A DNA stretch of 38,430 nt from Rhizophagus sp. LPA8_4_AMF (GCA_021464525.1 JADRCO010000304.1:1-38430); one strand, 5' to 3'. Counted from the first letter of the stretch, positions 20,901-34,045 are shown. The notes: generated from the letters alone by a model not told the origin. A program made the numbers and translations.

Positions 20901-23900
20901 TGGAACATAATATTGCGTGCTACTGGGAATGTTAAAAAACTTCATTCAAATCCATACGTACAACGTGTTAAAATATCTATCAACGAACTTAGTGTATTAT
21001 TACGTGAAAAGACGATTGATGTAAAATTATTGCAACAACTCTTTGAATATTCTGATGATAAACTATTTCAAATTTTTGATGCTGCTGTTTCTAAAAAGAA
21101 ATCTATAGGTGATGTGATTATCTCTCGAGATGAAATTGCGGAACTTAAAAAACTATGCGTAAATTATCAACTTCAACTTGATATACTTTACAAATTTTAT
21201 ACTGGATTTTGTTCAATTTTTCAAGTAACGGATGTAAATGATTATGTTCAAGATTTAAAACAACGTATGCCAAATTCGAATAAATATTTAAAACAAGTAT
21301 TGTCATCAGAATTTTGGACATTTCATGAAAAAACTTTGGAAAGCGCAAGAAATTGTTATAAATTTCATCAATCTCAATTTTTTCGAAATATCTTTGAATC
21401 TTGTATTCAAGTAAATGATGCTGTAACAAAAGTAGAATACATTTCACAATATTTAATACCAAATGCTTTAAAAAAATTTGATGATATTAGTAAACGATTT
21501 AAGCAATGGGAAAAACTTCATATTTCAGATGCTGCTTTTTTTTGGAAAAATGTTAAGAATGTTAATTCAGAACTTGATTTAATGGAAGTTTTTAAAGGAA
21601 ATAAAAACCAAAGACTTGTTCAAACCCTTGATCATCTTTCAAAAATTTCTCATTGGATTGAACGACTTGAAGAATTAAAAACTGTTGTAAACCTTTTTGA
21701 AGTACCACATAATAATGATGATTGGTTAGCAAGATCAATTCGTACTTTAAAAGATGATTCCGTGAAACTTAGTCAAATAAATAGTTTTTTTATCCAACTT
21801 GGTAAAAATCTTTCAAATGTTAATCAAGATTGTTGGAAATTGATAAAAGAGTTGTCAAATGCGGATGATTTTATAGGCTTTTTAAAAGAAATTGCCGAAC
21901 ATGATATTAAAAACTTGATCAATGGTGTGGATGATCTCTCGGATGAAAGACTGATACAAGAAGATACCGTCTCGTCACTTATTCAAGTCAAGCAATTTTT
22001 ATTACCTCTTATGAACAAGAAGAATAAAATGAAAGATATTGTTAGTTTTTTAGATGCGTTATCAAATGTTGTTAAAAAGAATTCCACTTTAGGGGAGAAG
22101 ACTGCGTTATGTAGTAGCAACAATATGGCATTACGAAATATGTATAAAAATATTTCAAATCGTGGTGAAGTTACTAAAGATAAAATTAAGAATGCTGTAC
22201 TTAATGGAACTTATACTTTTGCACGTGATGGAAAAGAGGATGAATGTTTCGTTACATTAAATTATGTCACTAAAACTAATGTGATGATGTATAATATAAA
22301 TGAAATATTAGATTTACGTGGACGAGCACTTTTGATCGCGAAACCAAACATAAGTGAAAATGATATAATAAATGTAAAGGATGGGAAAATATCAAAGAAT
22401 ATTATGGATGAATTCGTTGTTCAAGTTGATATTGTACAAGAAATAATAAATGTATTATCCATGTTAATACAAATGGGACATTTTGATTATAGAAATTTTG
22501 AAAAGAAATTACGAGGAACCAATAAAATGAGGGATTATTTGAAAATCTTAAAGGATGAACTCAAAAAATGGTAAAATATTCACCTTTTTTTATGCATTCT
22601 TTTTATTCATTTTCGTAAGTTTTTTAACGAAAAATTTTAAATTACATAAATTTATAGGCAAAATATAGTTGATCGTGCACAAGAACAATGTTATTATTTA
22701 ACATTCTTCCCTTCTCGTCACATTTTAGCGTTTTATGATTATTATACATCAAAAAAATTAGTTGAAGAAAATGAAGAAGAATGCAAAACATTAATTAAAT
22801 TCGTAAATAGTAAGGCTAAATTACCACTCCGTAAGAATATTAAAGTAATTTCGAAAGTATCTAAAGATTATTTTAAAATTCTTTGTGAAATTGGAAATGA
22901 GTTAGAAAGAATTTTTAGGAATATTCCAAAACTATTACGTAAATTTAAAGCCGATGGACAACGTATAATGTTGGACATAGTTAAAAAAGGTAAATTATCT
23001 ATTGCTGTTTGTAATGACAAAACCAAAGTTCCGAACATCATTATGTCATTATATGCTAATCATGGATATTATCCTGAACCGTGGCAATTATTGATATGTA
23101 CTTCTTCGACTACTATGGAGGAATTAACAAACTTTATAAAAAGAAGTTTTTTTGCATCAAATAATGGATATGAGAATAATTTATTTTGTATTGCAAATTT
23201 AGAATTATTAGACTTTGAATTACAATATGATTTAGTTAATCAAATTAGATCAATGCAAGATCGAAAGGATTATCTTTTAGCGCTGATTTGTTATAGAGAA
23301 GCTGGGATGCATCATCACATTTTAGATCAATTTTCTTCAGATGTTCATATAACTAATGGCTTAAATACCGAAGCTATGGAAGGAATTTATAAAGAATTGT
23401 GTCGAAATTCTATACGTGTTTCTTCTGACTTATCTGGACAAGGTAAAACCGAATGGATTAAGGAGTATAGTAACGGTAAAAGGAAATTTCCACATAGCTT
23501 TTTAATAAGTGATAGTATGAAGTTTGCCAAACTTGTGCGTCGATTTAAAGAATGTAAACTGCGACCCGTAGAAAGTTTACATATCAATATAGTATCAGCT
23601 GAATACCCTGAAGATGTTAACATGTTCTTATTCGAGTTGTTAACTCTGGGTATGGTTTCTACTAATGTCGATATAGCATGCCTACCTTCATCAGAAATAC
23701 CTACATGTATATTTATTGAAATAGCCTCAACTGCTGAACAACATTTACTCAAATCTCTTCCTATGGCAGGATATTTATTGTACAATCATTTAACTTGGAA
23801 CATTAAAAATTTGAGGATTTCTCGAGAAATTAATAGTCCAATTCAGATTGTTTGTAATTATTTGAATTTATTGGATCGTAATGAAATAGATACAGAAGAA

Positions 23901-26900
23901 ATTTTTTTCCATACAGGGAAAGCAATTGAAAAGCCATTAACATTAGAACGCTGTCAAAATCTTATTGAGAATTATTTCTTCAACAAAGATGTCAAAGATA
24001 TTTCTTCATTTAGATTTGTCGAAACATTTGTTAATGTCCTTGCAGATCAGTTAGTACGATTATCAAGAAGTCAATTCTTTACTGTAGACAATCTTAAATT
24101 AATGGTAAAAGAAGATAATATTAGAAACTTAATACTAAGAACTTTAATAGATGTTTCTAAAGATTTCGCAACTAGATCTATTAAAACTAAAGCTGCACAA
24201 TTAGAATCTATATCTACAGATGATGGAAATACTAGACTTGGTACAATTGTACAATGGGACGATTCAAATCACCTTATAGTATTTTTCAATTCTCAATCTC
24301 CTGATACAATATCAGCTTTATATCGGGACAGAACAAAAGTTCATGACAATGTCAAGACTTTATTAAAAAGTCAGGTAATTGGAGATAAAACAAAATGGGA
24401 ATTGGATGATTATAATTCGATGTCCGCAGATGCTCTTCTTGTAAAGTTAGAATATTTGACACGGAGATCAACGATAAAACTCAATCTTCCTGAATATGCT
24501 TTATCTGGTGATAATTTAATTAAAATGGCATTAATTCTTTTAAGAGCGCGTGCGAATATTCCGGTCATAGTTTGTGGTGAAGCAGGATGTGGCAAGGTAA
24601 TCATTATTTTATTATTAATATTATCATAATCATGATATCTTAATAATTTGTTTATTTTCTTTTTAGACAAGTTTAATTGCTTATTTAGCTTTGATGGTTG
24701 AAGTTCAATTCGAAGCCCTTAATCTTCATGCTGGAATTGATGAAAAAACTATCATGAAATTCATGAATGATGCATTAAAAAAAGCGGCAAAAGGCGAAAT
24801 TTGGTTATTCTTTGATGAAATTAATACTTGTAATCATATAGGTTTACTTGCTGATTTAATATCTCATCGAATGCTTAATGGTAAACTTATTCATCCAAAT
24901 ATTCGTTTATTCTCCGCCTGCAATCCTTACCGACTTCGCACAAAACCTCAAAGTGATGTTGGATTAATTAAGGTCAAAAAATATGAAGAACAAAGTAAAC
25001 TTGTCTATCAAGTCAAACCACTTCCAGATCAAATATTGGATTATGTTTGGGATTACGGTATTTTAACAGCAAATGATGAATATAAATATATTCAAATTAT
25101 GGTTGATAAAGAATTAAAAAACTTAGCGCATCCCGTATTCACCGAGCTCTTATTTGCTTCTCAAAAGTTCATAAGAAAAGTTGAGGAACCATATAGTGTG
25201 AGCTTACGTGATGTTAAACGAGCCATAACATTAGTGAAATTCTTTTATAATTCTCTTGAAAATCGTCCGGTTTACAAAAAAGGACATAAATATCCACCAT
25301 CTGGAAATCCAACCGTATTGACTAGATCTTACGTTTTAGCACTTAGTCTTTGTTATCACTCTCGGTTATATGAACAAGAATTACGCAAACAATATCGCCA
25401 TGAAATGGGAAAAATATTACGACATCACAAAGCTTATGTAGAAGAACATATGTTTGCTACAATTATACGTGAAGAACAAGAAGATTACATCAATAGAATG
25501 CAATGTCCACCTAATACAGCACATAATGAAGCTTTATTAGAAAATGTTCTAGTGATGATTGTATGCATTTTGACACGCATCCCCCTATTCCTTATAGGGG
25601 CACCTGGCTCTTCAAAATCTTTAGCAATCCGTCTCATAAGCTCAAATTTACGCGGATCTGATTCAAATGATAGATATTTTAGAAAATTACCACAGATTTA
25701 CTTAATTCCACATCAGGGTTCTTCATCTTCAACTTCTGATGGTATAATAAAAGTTTTTGATAAAGCAAATAAATATCAAGAAACAACTTCTCAACAATTT
25801 CCGGTTATTAGTGTTGTTTTGCTTGATGAAGGTGATTTTTTTTTCTTGGTCTCTCTTTTTTTGTTACGTATCTTAAGTTATCTGGATCATTCATTATTAA
25901 TTTCCTATTAGTCGGTTTGGCTGAAACAAGTCCTTTCAATCCGCTAAAAGTACTTCATTCTTTGCTTGAACCAAGTTATCCGTCCACAGGACCAACTGTT
26001 TCAGTAATAGGAATATCTAACTGGCGTTTAGATAATAGTAAAAGTAGTCGTGCATTACTTGTTCAAAGGTAAGATTAAAATTTTAAAACCTTATGTGTGT
26101 AATAATTGTGAGATCAATTATTTTACTTATAACTTTTATATTAATTTTTAAAGGCCACAATTTGATTTGGATGATTTGGTTGACACCGCTGAACGTTTAT
26201 TAAACACAAAAGTTATTGGACCTGGTCAAAGAGGTGCTTTAGAACCTTTAGCTAAAGCATACTCGGATTATGAAAAATACGGTCAAGATCTACCTAACTT
26301 TCATGGTCTTCGTGATTATTACGCGTTGGTTAAACGACTTTCATTAGACGAAATGACTCCACAGAATATTCAAATAGCAATAGCCCGTAATTTTGGAGGA
26401 ACAGAAAATATTGCCAAATTATACGAAAAGTACTTTGGAGATGTTCTTAAAATGTTTAATAATCATAATCCATGGTTCTATAAACCAATTCCTATTGAAC
26501 AATTAATCGATTCAAATTTAGATGATTCTGATGCACGTCATTTAATGGTAATCGGTAAAAGTGATTCAATCGTAAATTTATTAACTTATCAGTTAAGAAG
26601 AAAAAAGTTGGACCCTGTTGTAATTTTGGGATCACAATTTCCTGATGACCGGGAGGATTATTCTTACAGTGTTTTGAGAAGAATTATGGTAAATGGTTTA
26701 TTTTTTTATCTAAGAGAAATTTTTTTTTTTTTTTGTTAATTCTGCATACTATATAAAATCATTTAGATGTGTGTCGAAGAAGGCAGACCATTGATCTTAA
26801 CAGATTTGGAAATTATTTATGGTATTTCCTCATATAATTATTATTCTCAATATTTTTAATAAACATATAAAATTACTTATTTTGCTTCAACAATGTCAAC

Positions 26901-29900
26901 AGGAAGTCTTTACGATTTATGGAATCAAAATTATATCGTGGTGGGAAATAAGGAAAATGTTAAATATTTTACGAGAGTTGCACTTGGAGCATATGCTAAT
27001 CCTATGCTGTAAGTATAATTATTTTTTACTAAATAAAACAAAAATTTTTCTAAGGAATAATTGTCTTGATTCGTAATTTTTTTTTAGTTATGTTTCTCCC
27101 AATTTTAAATGCATTCTTGTTATGGATGAGAAGAAATTGAATAAAGCTGATCCCCCACTTCTTAACCGATTCGAAAAACAAAAAATGTCGATTAATGATA
27201 CGCTTAATAATAGACAAAAGTTACTCGTAAAAAATTTAAGCGATTGGGCAAGAAAAATGTCAACTTTGGTTGGAGATAATTCAGTAACTCCACTACGTAA
27301 TAGATTCACCCAGAAAGATCTATTCATTGGATTTGATAAAGATGAAACCTTACATAGCTTAATAATTGATATTACAAAGAACAACCCTGAAGCTGAAGAT
27401 GATAAAATTTTAGAAAAATGCAAGGAATGTCTAATTGCAACAGCATCTTCTGATGGGATTGTGAGAGCTGAACGATCAGCTTTAGAACGAGATGAAATTG
27501 ATCGATGGAAATCTGTTTATTTTAATCAACAGCACCACGATAGTCTTTACGATTATTTTGTTAATCAAGAAAAATCGTTGACAGATCCCAACGGACATCT
27601 AGTGATTGTTAACACGTTCTCTAATATTAATACAGACATTAAGGCTTGTTTACAAGGACTTGTAAGTTGTCAAGTAGATAAATTGTCGACTTTCAAAACT
27701 GAAGCTCAACTTTCAAATCGGGTAAGTTTAAGCAGACTTAGCATTTTTTTTCGATTAACTTAAGATATAAATCTTACTATCTTGTAGATAAAACATTTCT
27801 GGTTAGAATCAACTGGCCATTTGTTAATTCTCCAATGTGATGTAAATACCGTCAATGCTGGATGTATTAAGTTGGCTAAATTCATTATTGAACAATTCCG
27901 AAATGAATTTATAACAAAGAAAAATCAAACGGAACAGATGAAGCATGCGTGTATCATCCTTCATATTCATCGAGACCAGGAGGCCACTCTAACTTCTTTT
28001 AATTTCATTTGTGGTTGGAAGCAAATGACAATTGAAACATTATCAGGAAGTGACATTCCTACATCAAGCCTCTTAGATGGATCGTTTTCTCATATTGTCA
28101 ATTCTGTTTATCCATTCGAAAAAATTTTATTACAAGAACTGTTATGGTGCTTATTATGTATGAAATATCCATCGAATAATAAATCAATTAATCATATAAA
28201 GTAAGTATTCGTTTCTAACATTTAAAGTTTAATTCTCATTATATATTTTTAATCAAAATTTTTTGTTGATAATTTTCATTAGGATGTTAAGCGAAAAAAT
28301 ACTAGAGTATCCAAAATTTGTTGAATGTTTGAAAAAAAGAGTTCTTGAATGGATCGAAGAAAAATCTGCAATTAATTGGCAATATAAGGTCGCATCAAAT
28401 AAACAAAATTTGTATCCATACACTTCATTTTCTGCGGCATTACAAGCTTATATTAGAACACTAGTTAGGAAACCTATAGCTCAAATTTTATGTGTTTTAG
28501 AAAGATTATCAGCAACAAAAACATTTTTCTATATTAATGATCGAATAAGTTTAAAAGAAAATTATGAGGAATTACTCAAGTTTTGGCAAAAAATTTATAT
28601 GGATAAAAAAATTATTAAAATTGAAGAATTACAGGATCCAAAACCTGATGGTTATAGTATGTCAGAAATAGGGAGTTTTTATGACCTTGAATTCCCTTTT
28701 TCACTTTATTTTATGAAACAAATTGATAATTTTAAAAGATATTATGAAGAAGAATTAGAATTTTTACGAGAGGATGATGATCGAATTGATAAAGCAACTA
28801 ATGAACTATTCAATCACGTGATTGAAGATCATTTGGAAGATTTTAAAAATAATATCCTAACCTCAATTCCGCAATTGAAAGATTCTCCTCTTGAATGGGC
28901 TCCTGAGTTGTATTTCAATGACTTTGTTACCGTTATCGCAACAAATAATAATGAACATAAGAATACAAAATTGTTGGCGTCAATTTTGAAATTACTCATT
29001 GGTGCCGATAAAGTGAATCAACCCATTTTCCTTCACATTTATTGGTGGAAAAATGCTAATGAAATTTTATCTCTATTGCAATTAGCTCAAATGTTCCCAC
29101 AAATAATTAAAGACATCGAAATTCAGGGTAGATCCATTGCTAAAGAAAATTTGGAAAAACATCTCGTTAAAGAAGTAACAAGGTTAATGTTGCTGCAAAT
29201 TTGTAGAGATATTAAAGGCGCAGTAAATATCTTGATCGATAGATGGCAACATGACTCCACAAAAGTATTGTCACTTGCTAATAAAATTACGCGAGCAAAG
29301 ATTTTACCAGAATTACAATTGTTACATATTATAAACGATTTGGTTGGAACAATGGCTATTCCTTTAGATAGTATTAGAGAAATTGCTCAACTTGGGTTAA
29401 ATTCGGACGAACAAGATGTTCTCCCTAGTAAATTTGTCAGCATTGTATTCGATAAATTTAATAATAATAATAAGAAACATTTAATTCCAAGAAGATCATT
29501 TATCATGAGATGTCTTGCAACGATTCCGATTAAATCAGATGTACGAATAAACCTTTATGAGAAAATATTCTCGAATGAACCTTTTCCATTGATGGGACCA
29601 ATCATTGAAACGATCTTTCTTAAAGAAGACATGGAAAATAAGAATATATTCTCTTCAATAATTATAAATGCCAAAAAAGCTTTAAGTCAATCTGTTCGAT
29701 TAAATATTATTAATGATTGTTTAACAGATTTGGATACGAACATGGCTACTTTATGTTGTGATGTCATTGAACAAACATTTTTTATGAATGAAGAGTTGGA
29801 AAGGTTAGCGACTCTTTTTGTACCGGCTCTTAAAGCTTTACGTAGAAAAGAAACGCCAAAATTGCAAAAAATAACTTCGATTGCTTTCCTTAAAGAATTT

Positions 29901-32900
29901 GTTCGTCGATTTTGGGACAATTTCCTTCAAGAAGATAAAAATAGTCCTATTGCATATAACAAAATGGAGGAAGAAAATTTTGATAGTAATGAATTAATTA
30001 ATCAAATTAATAATAATATGAAATTCGAACATCCTTTAATTTTTTCACTCAAAATTTACTTTTTAAGAGATTTACGTCAAAGAGATTTTTCAATTAATGA
30101 TGTCAGACAATTTTGCAAAGCTCAGAAAAAACTCTTACCATGGCTTGAAACTTTAAATTTGGAAAATAATATAGAAAGTCGTTTGTCTTTTAATCCATAC
30201 TGTAATTTACCTGAATATAATGAAGCAGAAAATAGCTTAATGGCTTTCTATAGTATGGGCAATAAGGGACCTTTTCAAAAATTCATGAGAAACATAAAGC
30301 AAAAAGCAACTTTAACAACAAAATTGTCTTTAATGGGACTAATCTTTGTGCGTCTTCATGCTTCTAGAGCTTCAAGAGAATGGCAGCATTCAGAAGTGCA
30401 AATAGCCGATTTCTTGACCAAAGAACTTGCTGGAATGAACAATTTAAATTTACCATTTAAAACAATTGCAACAAAAATCTTGTCGAACCAACAACCTATA
30501 CTTCAAATTAAGCCGAAAATTCTTAATACCGATTTGTTTATAAAAACCGTCATTGCACATATCATCGCACTTCATGCATCAGTTGAACCGAGTTCATCTC
30601 AACTAGCGATGTATTTACACAAGTTACAAGGTTGTCAGGACTTATTTATTTTAACATGTATTTCCGATATGGAATCAGTATTATTAAATGCAGTTAATGA
30701 ACAAGTTACAAGATATGTCTGTAAATGTGGATTCAAATATTTCGTTGGAAATTGTGGTAATGTTGTTGAAGTTAGTAAATGTCTAAAATGTAGAAATACA
30801 ATTGGTGGACCAAATTATGGTCAACCAGCAGCAGGAAATACTAGACTTGATGCTTCCCCAGTTACTCGAGTAGCGGTAAATGATCAAGCAGGATATATTG
30901 GAGAACCAGTTGATAAAAATCTATATCATACCGTCAGATCTCTTCCGCCTACATCGTATCGTATATTACATTTAATTATTCATGCTCTTATTGGAGCGTC
31001 TGCACCTCAACCTGCTCTTGCTTTCCTTCAAAAAAATAATAAAGTCGCTACAGATGCTGAAAAATATTGTATGGATCACATCCGAAATGACTGGAACGTT
31101 CTCAAGGATCTTCTTAATTGTTCAGATGAGGTATTCTCTTAAATATATTTTTTTCTGTTGTTATATTTGATCTTAATAAGAATAAAATTGGTAATAAAGT
31201 TTTCATAATTTTTAATTAGAATTTGGCGTTAATATTCCATTCACTAATTTCTTTAATGATGGAAAAACCTCCATTGCCGAATCAACAAATAAAAGCGTCA
31301 GCCGAACGCGAAAATTGGGAAACAGAATTTAGTAGAAATTATATTTTACCACAAATTAAAAACATAACTGAAACAGTAGTCAATCATCGTATGAAATTAA
31401 GCGAAGTTTTGAAGACTAATTTAATCGAAAGTGAAATCAATCAAACTTTAGTCATGGACAAACAATATCGAAGTGAGAACTTACCAAGTTTATGGAGGAC
31501 GATCGGAATGAATAATTTCGATAGTTTTCGTGCTTATTATATGAGTGATTTGGCAGGGGCGAAAAATTATCCATTCCTCGCAATATTTTTCAAATATTTT
31601 GAACAATTAAGATTAATTAAATATCTTTTGCCTATCGTAAAATTTGTTCAAATCTTGAATTCCAAACTTGGATATCAGTTAACAAGACAAATGGCAGGTG
31701 AAATGACTTTCAGACAATTTATAGAAAAAGAATCCAATGAAGAAAGTTATAATAGTTTAAAAACCGCTTTTAATGACTTTAAACTCGGGTGGGATATGGT
31801 AATACCTTTCGTAAAAAGATATCAATGTCATGAACTTCCCAATGATAAACCAATCATGAGTTATAACCTTCCAGTTGTTTTTGGCTTAATTGAACCAAAA
31901 GATGCAGGAATTTTCTTATGCGCAATTTTAGAATATTTAGTTAACTTGCAAAATAATTTCTTAAAAGAAGTTATAACAATCCCACCTGGGACATGTAAAT
32001 CTCTCATGTTTCTAGATGAACCAATATTTGATGTCAAACAATCTGTTTTGTCAACTTCAAAAGCAGAACCAGTTATACCAAATGGATATTGTCTTCAATC
32101 TATGTATCTTGATCATGTTCGTTTCGGAAATATCATAAATTTTGATTGGAATGATTGGAATGAAGAAATTCTTGTATATAGCCAAAGAAATTTAGCGATT
32201 GCAAAAGGAAATGATATAGTTTATGATTTGACAAAAATTGAAGCGGAATTGGCAAATATTTTAGTTTTTGAAAAGGTTCATATAGACACTCAACAAGAAT
32301 CTCAATTATATCTAGAACCTTACCCATATCACATGGAATTATTTCAAGGATGTATGCGAATTCTTAGTAACATTAAGAATTTAATAACTCAAGAGCAAAT
32401 CCCTAATGAAAAATTGAGTTTATTGGGGGCTGGAAATTCATTTATGCATCCACAATATGCTTCAGAATCAATTTTTGATAACGCTTCAGAAATATTATCA
32501 TCATTGGAAATTCTTTTATGTTTCATCAAACGTACGGCAGTTGGAGATGGAGAAAAATCTATTAAAGACTATATTTTACAGTGGATCAAATTGTCATCAC
32601 TATATGAAAATGCAGGATTCTCTAAAATTTTAGATATAGATTTACGACTTAAACATTTGGTGTCTTTATATGAACTCGTTGAGGAACAAGTTGCCAATGT
32701 TAAAATTAAATATATTCACGATAAATATAAGGCTCCTCTATCGGCAGATATGGAAGCCACAATACTTCAATCTGTAGATTTTGAAACCCAAACAACTACA
32801 ATGAAAGGAATTATACCAGCAGAAGCATTCGCTTTAGCTTTAAAACGATTCATGTTACGATTTTTAACTTTAGAAAATCAAAAAGAAATGGAACCATTAT

Positions 32901-33255
32901 ATGTTTATTTACAGGATAGTTCATTAAATTTCTGGCCGTCAACAATTCCAGAGAAATGTATCAATGAATTATTCCCAGGAAATTTATTGGTTGCTAATAC
33001 GTATGAGGCTTATGAGTTTACAATGAATTGGATTGAGGTAAGAAGTTTTCATAATTTTTATAATAGAAGTAAATTTTTTATTAATGTTATGATTGGTTTT
33101 TTTAGAGAACGACAAAAAAACAGGCTAATGTTGCCAGAAATCTAACTATCAATTCAACTATGAATCCTATGAATCAACGAACGGAACCTACAATTAACAG
33201 AGCTATGAAATCAAGAAAATCCAGAAAGGAACAATCTAAATTTGATGCGATGTGA
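17991..33255 (+). CDS. RNF213/mysterin-like giant AAA+ protein
   Basis: There are fourteen exons: 17991-19787, 19874-20715, 20795-22570, 22658-24596, 24667-25831, 25912-26068, 26154-26688, 26767-26821, 26903-27008, 27088-27721, 27788-28200, 28283-31130, 31220-33037 and 33106-33255. All 13 introns are GT-AG, 66-89 nt. Every junction keeps one frame: 14,235 nt, 4,744 residues plus TGA. Human RNF213 is about 5,200 residues. Order: Asn/Ser/Lys-rich N-terminus (1-290), CBM20 (about 295-405), long helical arm, AAA units with complete Walker motifs near 2112-2169 and 2429-2506, the family text DPPLLNRFEKQ near 2813, a helical E3-like shell, an RZ finger (3953-3976) and a C-terminal helical domain. 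RNF213 is a dynein-like ATPase and ubiquitin ligase linked in animals to lipid droplets and antimicrobial defence. A similar role here is inference. The start is the first ATG after an in-frame stop. AATAAA lies at 33463. Confidence 0.93.
18875..19203 (+). other. CBM20 starch/glycogen-binding domain
   Basis: These codons give residues about 295-405 of the giant protein. The segment opens with FIFHVHLPEDIDKIGKPIIL, then GNIEELGLWKK. It then has YWQSNLVTIPLSS and IQYKYAIHV. This matches the CBM20 pattern of a G-(N/S)-x2-E-LG-x-W core, a second Trp strand and the Y-K-Y strand. CBM20 binds alpha-glucans, so the protein may dock on glycogen. The ligand-contacting aromatics have not been verified. 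Confidence 0.8.
24573..26068 (+). other. Paired active AAA+ modules
   Basis: The first module has Walker A GEAGCGKT (residues 2112-2119, Lys2118), Walker B IWLFFDEIN (Glu2169) and a sensor-like FSACNPYRLR around Asn2204. The second has Walker A GAPGSSKS (2429-2436, Lys2435), Walker B VVLLDEVGLAETSP (Glu2506) and sensor-like VIGISNWRLD. These correspond to the two nucleotide-binding units (AAA3 and AAA4) of RNF213, and all key residues are present, so ATP binding and hydrolysis should be retained. Introns fall exactly between Lys2118 and Thr2119 and inside the DEV codon Val2507. Confidence 0.9.
30720..30809 (+). other. RZ-type zinc finger, variant ligands
   Basis: Residues 3953-3982 read C-K-C-G-F-K-Y, then NCG, then K-C-L-K-C and end in IGG. 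This is the RZ finger family pattern, which in RNF213 and ZNFX1 is C-x3-H ... C-x2-C and in RNF213 carries the RING-independent ligase activity. Here the position of the His ligand is Phe3957. Cys3955 and Cys3964 are nearby alternatives, with Cys3953, Cys3973 and Cys3976 kept. Confidence 0.82.
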
Positions 33256-33860
33256 AAATCTTTGATTTTTTTTTATTACTGCTACATATATTTTTTTTTA
33301 GAGAAATTCTACCATGTTCATCAACATTAGTTCGCATTTTTTCTTAATTGAATTTTACGTTATTTAAATATATATTTACTAAACATTTCAAAAACTATAA
33401 AAACGTCTATAACTAACAAAAATGAATTACTAAACAAATATTTTCATATGCTGAAAATCTGAAATAAACAATTTTTTTGTGGCGTTTTAACGAAGCAAGT
33501 TAAACGTCATATGCTTAACCACCTCATTTTTTTCTCGTTGCTTCTATCCTTCTCATGTGGTTCTTATATCAAGCCAGTGAAATGATACAAAAATTACAAC
33601 TATTACTGAGAATCCGAGTTAAAACTTTCTGCACGTGATTCAAAAACATTATTCACATGGCACGTGATCGACAGTACACCCGTTTTACATGATTTATAAT
33701 AATTCTGGCCGGCATTATAGTTTCGATTTTTTGAGAATCGATTCCAGTATTTTTCTACCGATACTCTTTCGTACCACTTTTATTGCTATTACAATGTTTA
33801 TCTGTTATATAAGACTTTCGAAAATGATGAAAAAATTTGTAGGTGTAAAATCTCATTGCC
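33256..33860. terminator. 3' flank of the giant gene with poly(A) signal
   Basis: An AATAAA hexamer at 33463-33468 lies about 210 nt after the stop, followed by a T-run, and could direct 3' end formation. Farther on are two E-boxes, CACGTG at 33632-33637 and 33661-33666. A 60-codon frame (33689-33871) runs into the tandem repeat, and I do not accept it as a gene. Confidence 0.4.
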
Positions 33861-34045
33861 TTGGAAATTAGGCGGAAATTGCACAATGGACATCTTGGAG
33901 ATTAGGCGGAAATTGCACAATGGACATCTTGGAAATTAGACACAATGGACATCTCGGAAATTAGGCACAATGGACATCTTGGAAATTAGGCACAATGAAC
34001 ATCTTGGAAATTAGGCACAATGGACATCTTGGAAATTAGGCGGAA
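33861..34045. repeat. 25/34-bp tandem repeat
   Basis: Six full units and a partial one run head to tail. Two 34-bp units (33861-33928) carry an extra GGAAATTGC-type insert. Four 25-bp units (33929-34028; core TTGGAAATTAGGCACAATGG ACATC) follow, then a partial unit with the GGCGGAAA variant. Units differ by zero to three bases, so the array is young. A period of 25 is not a multiple of three, so the array is not coding. It lies between the 3' ends of two convergent genes. Confidence 0.92.

Noticed and set aside
20167-30000. Antisense open frames inside the giant gene (for example 20167-20451, 21145-21462, 23387-23785, 27088-27423, 29687-29920).
   Set aside because: They lie opposite well-supported exons, have no domains and show the residue bias expected from antisense reading.
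28201-31130. A RING finger in the giant protein, expected from the RNF213 name.
   Set aside because: No paired C-x2-C/H series is present between the AAA core and the RZ finger; an isolated C-x2-C near residue 2905 lies in the AAA region.
33689-33871. A 60-codon plus-strand frame downstream of the giant gene, starting at an ATG after two E-boxes.
   Set aside because: It ends inside the tandem repeat, has no family resemblance and no splice structure; two upstream CACGTG sites alone are not enough.
33861-34045. CRISPR array.
   Set aside because: Units are contiguous without unique spacers, and the surroundings are eukaryotic.
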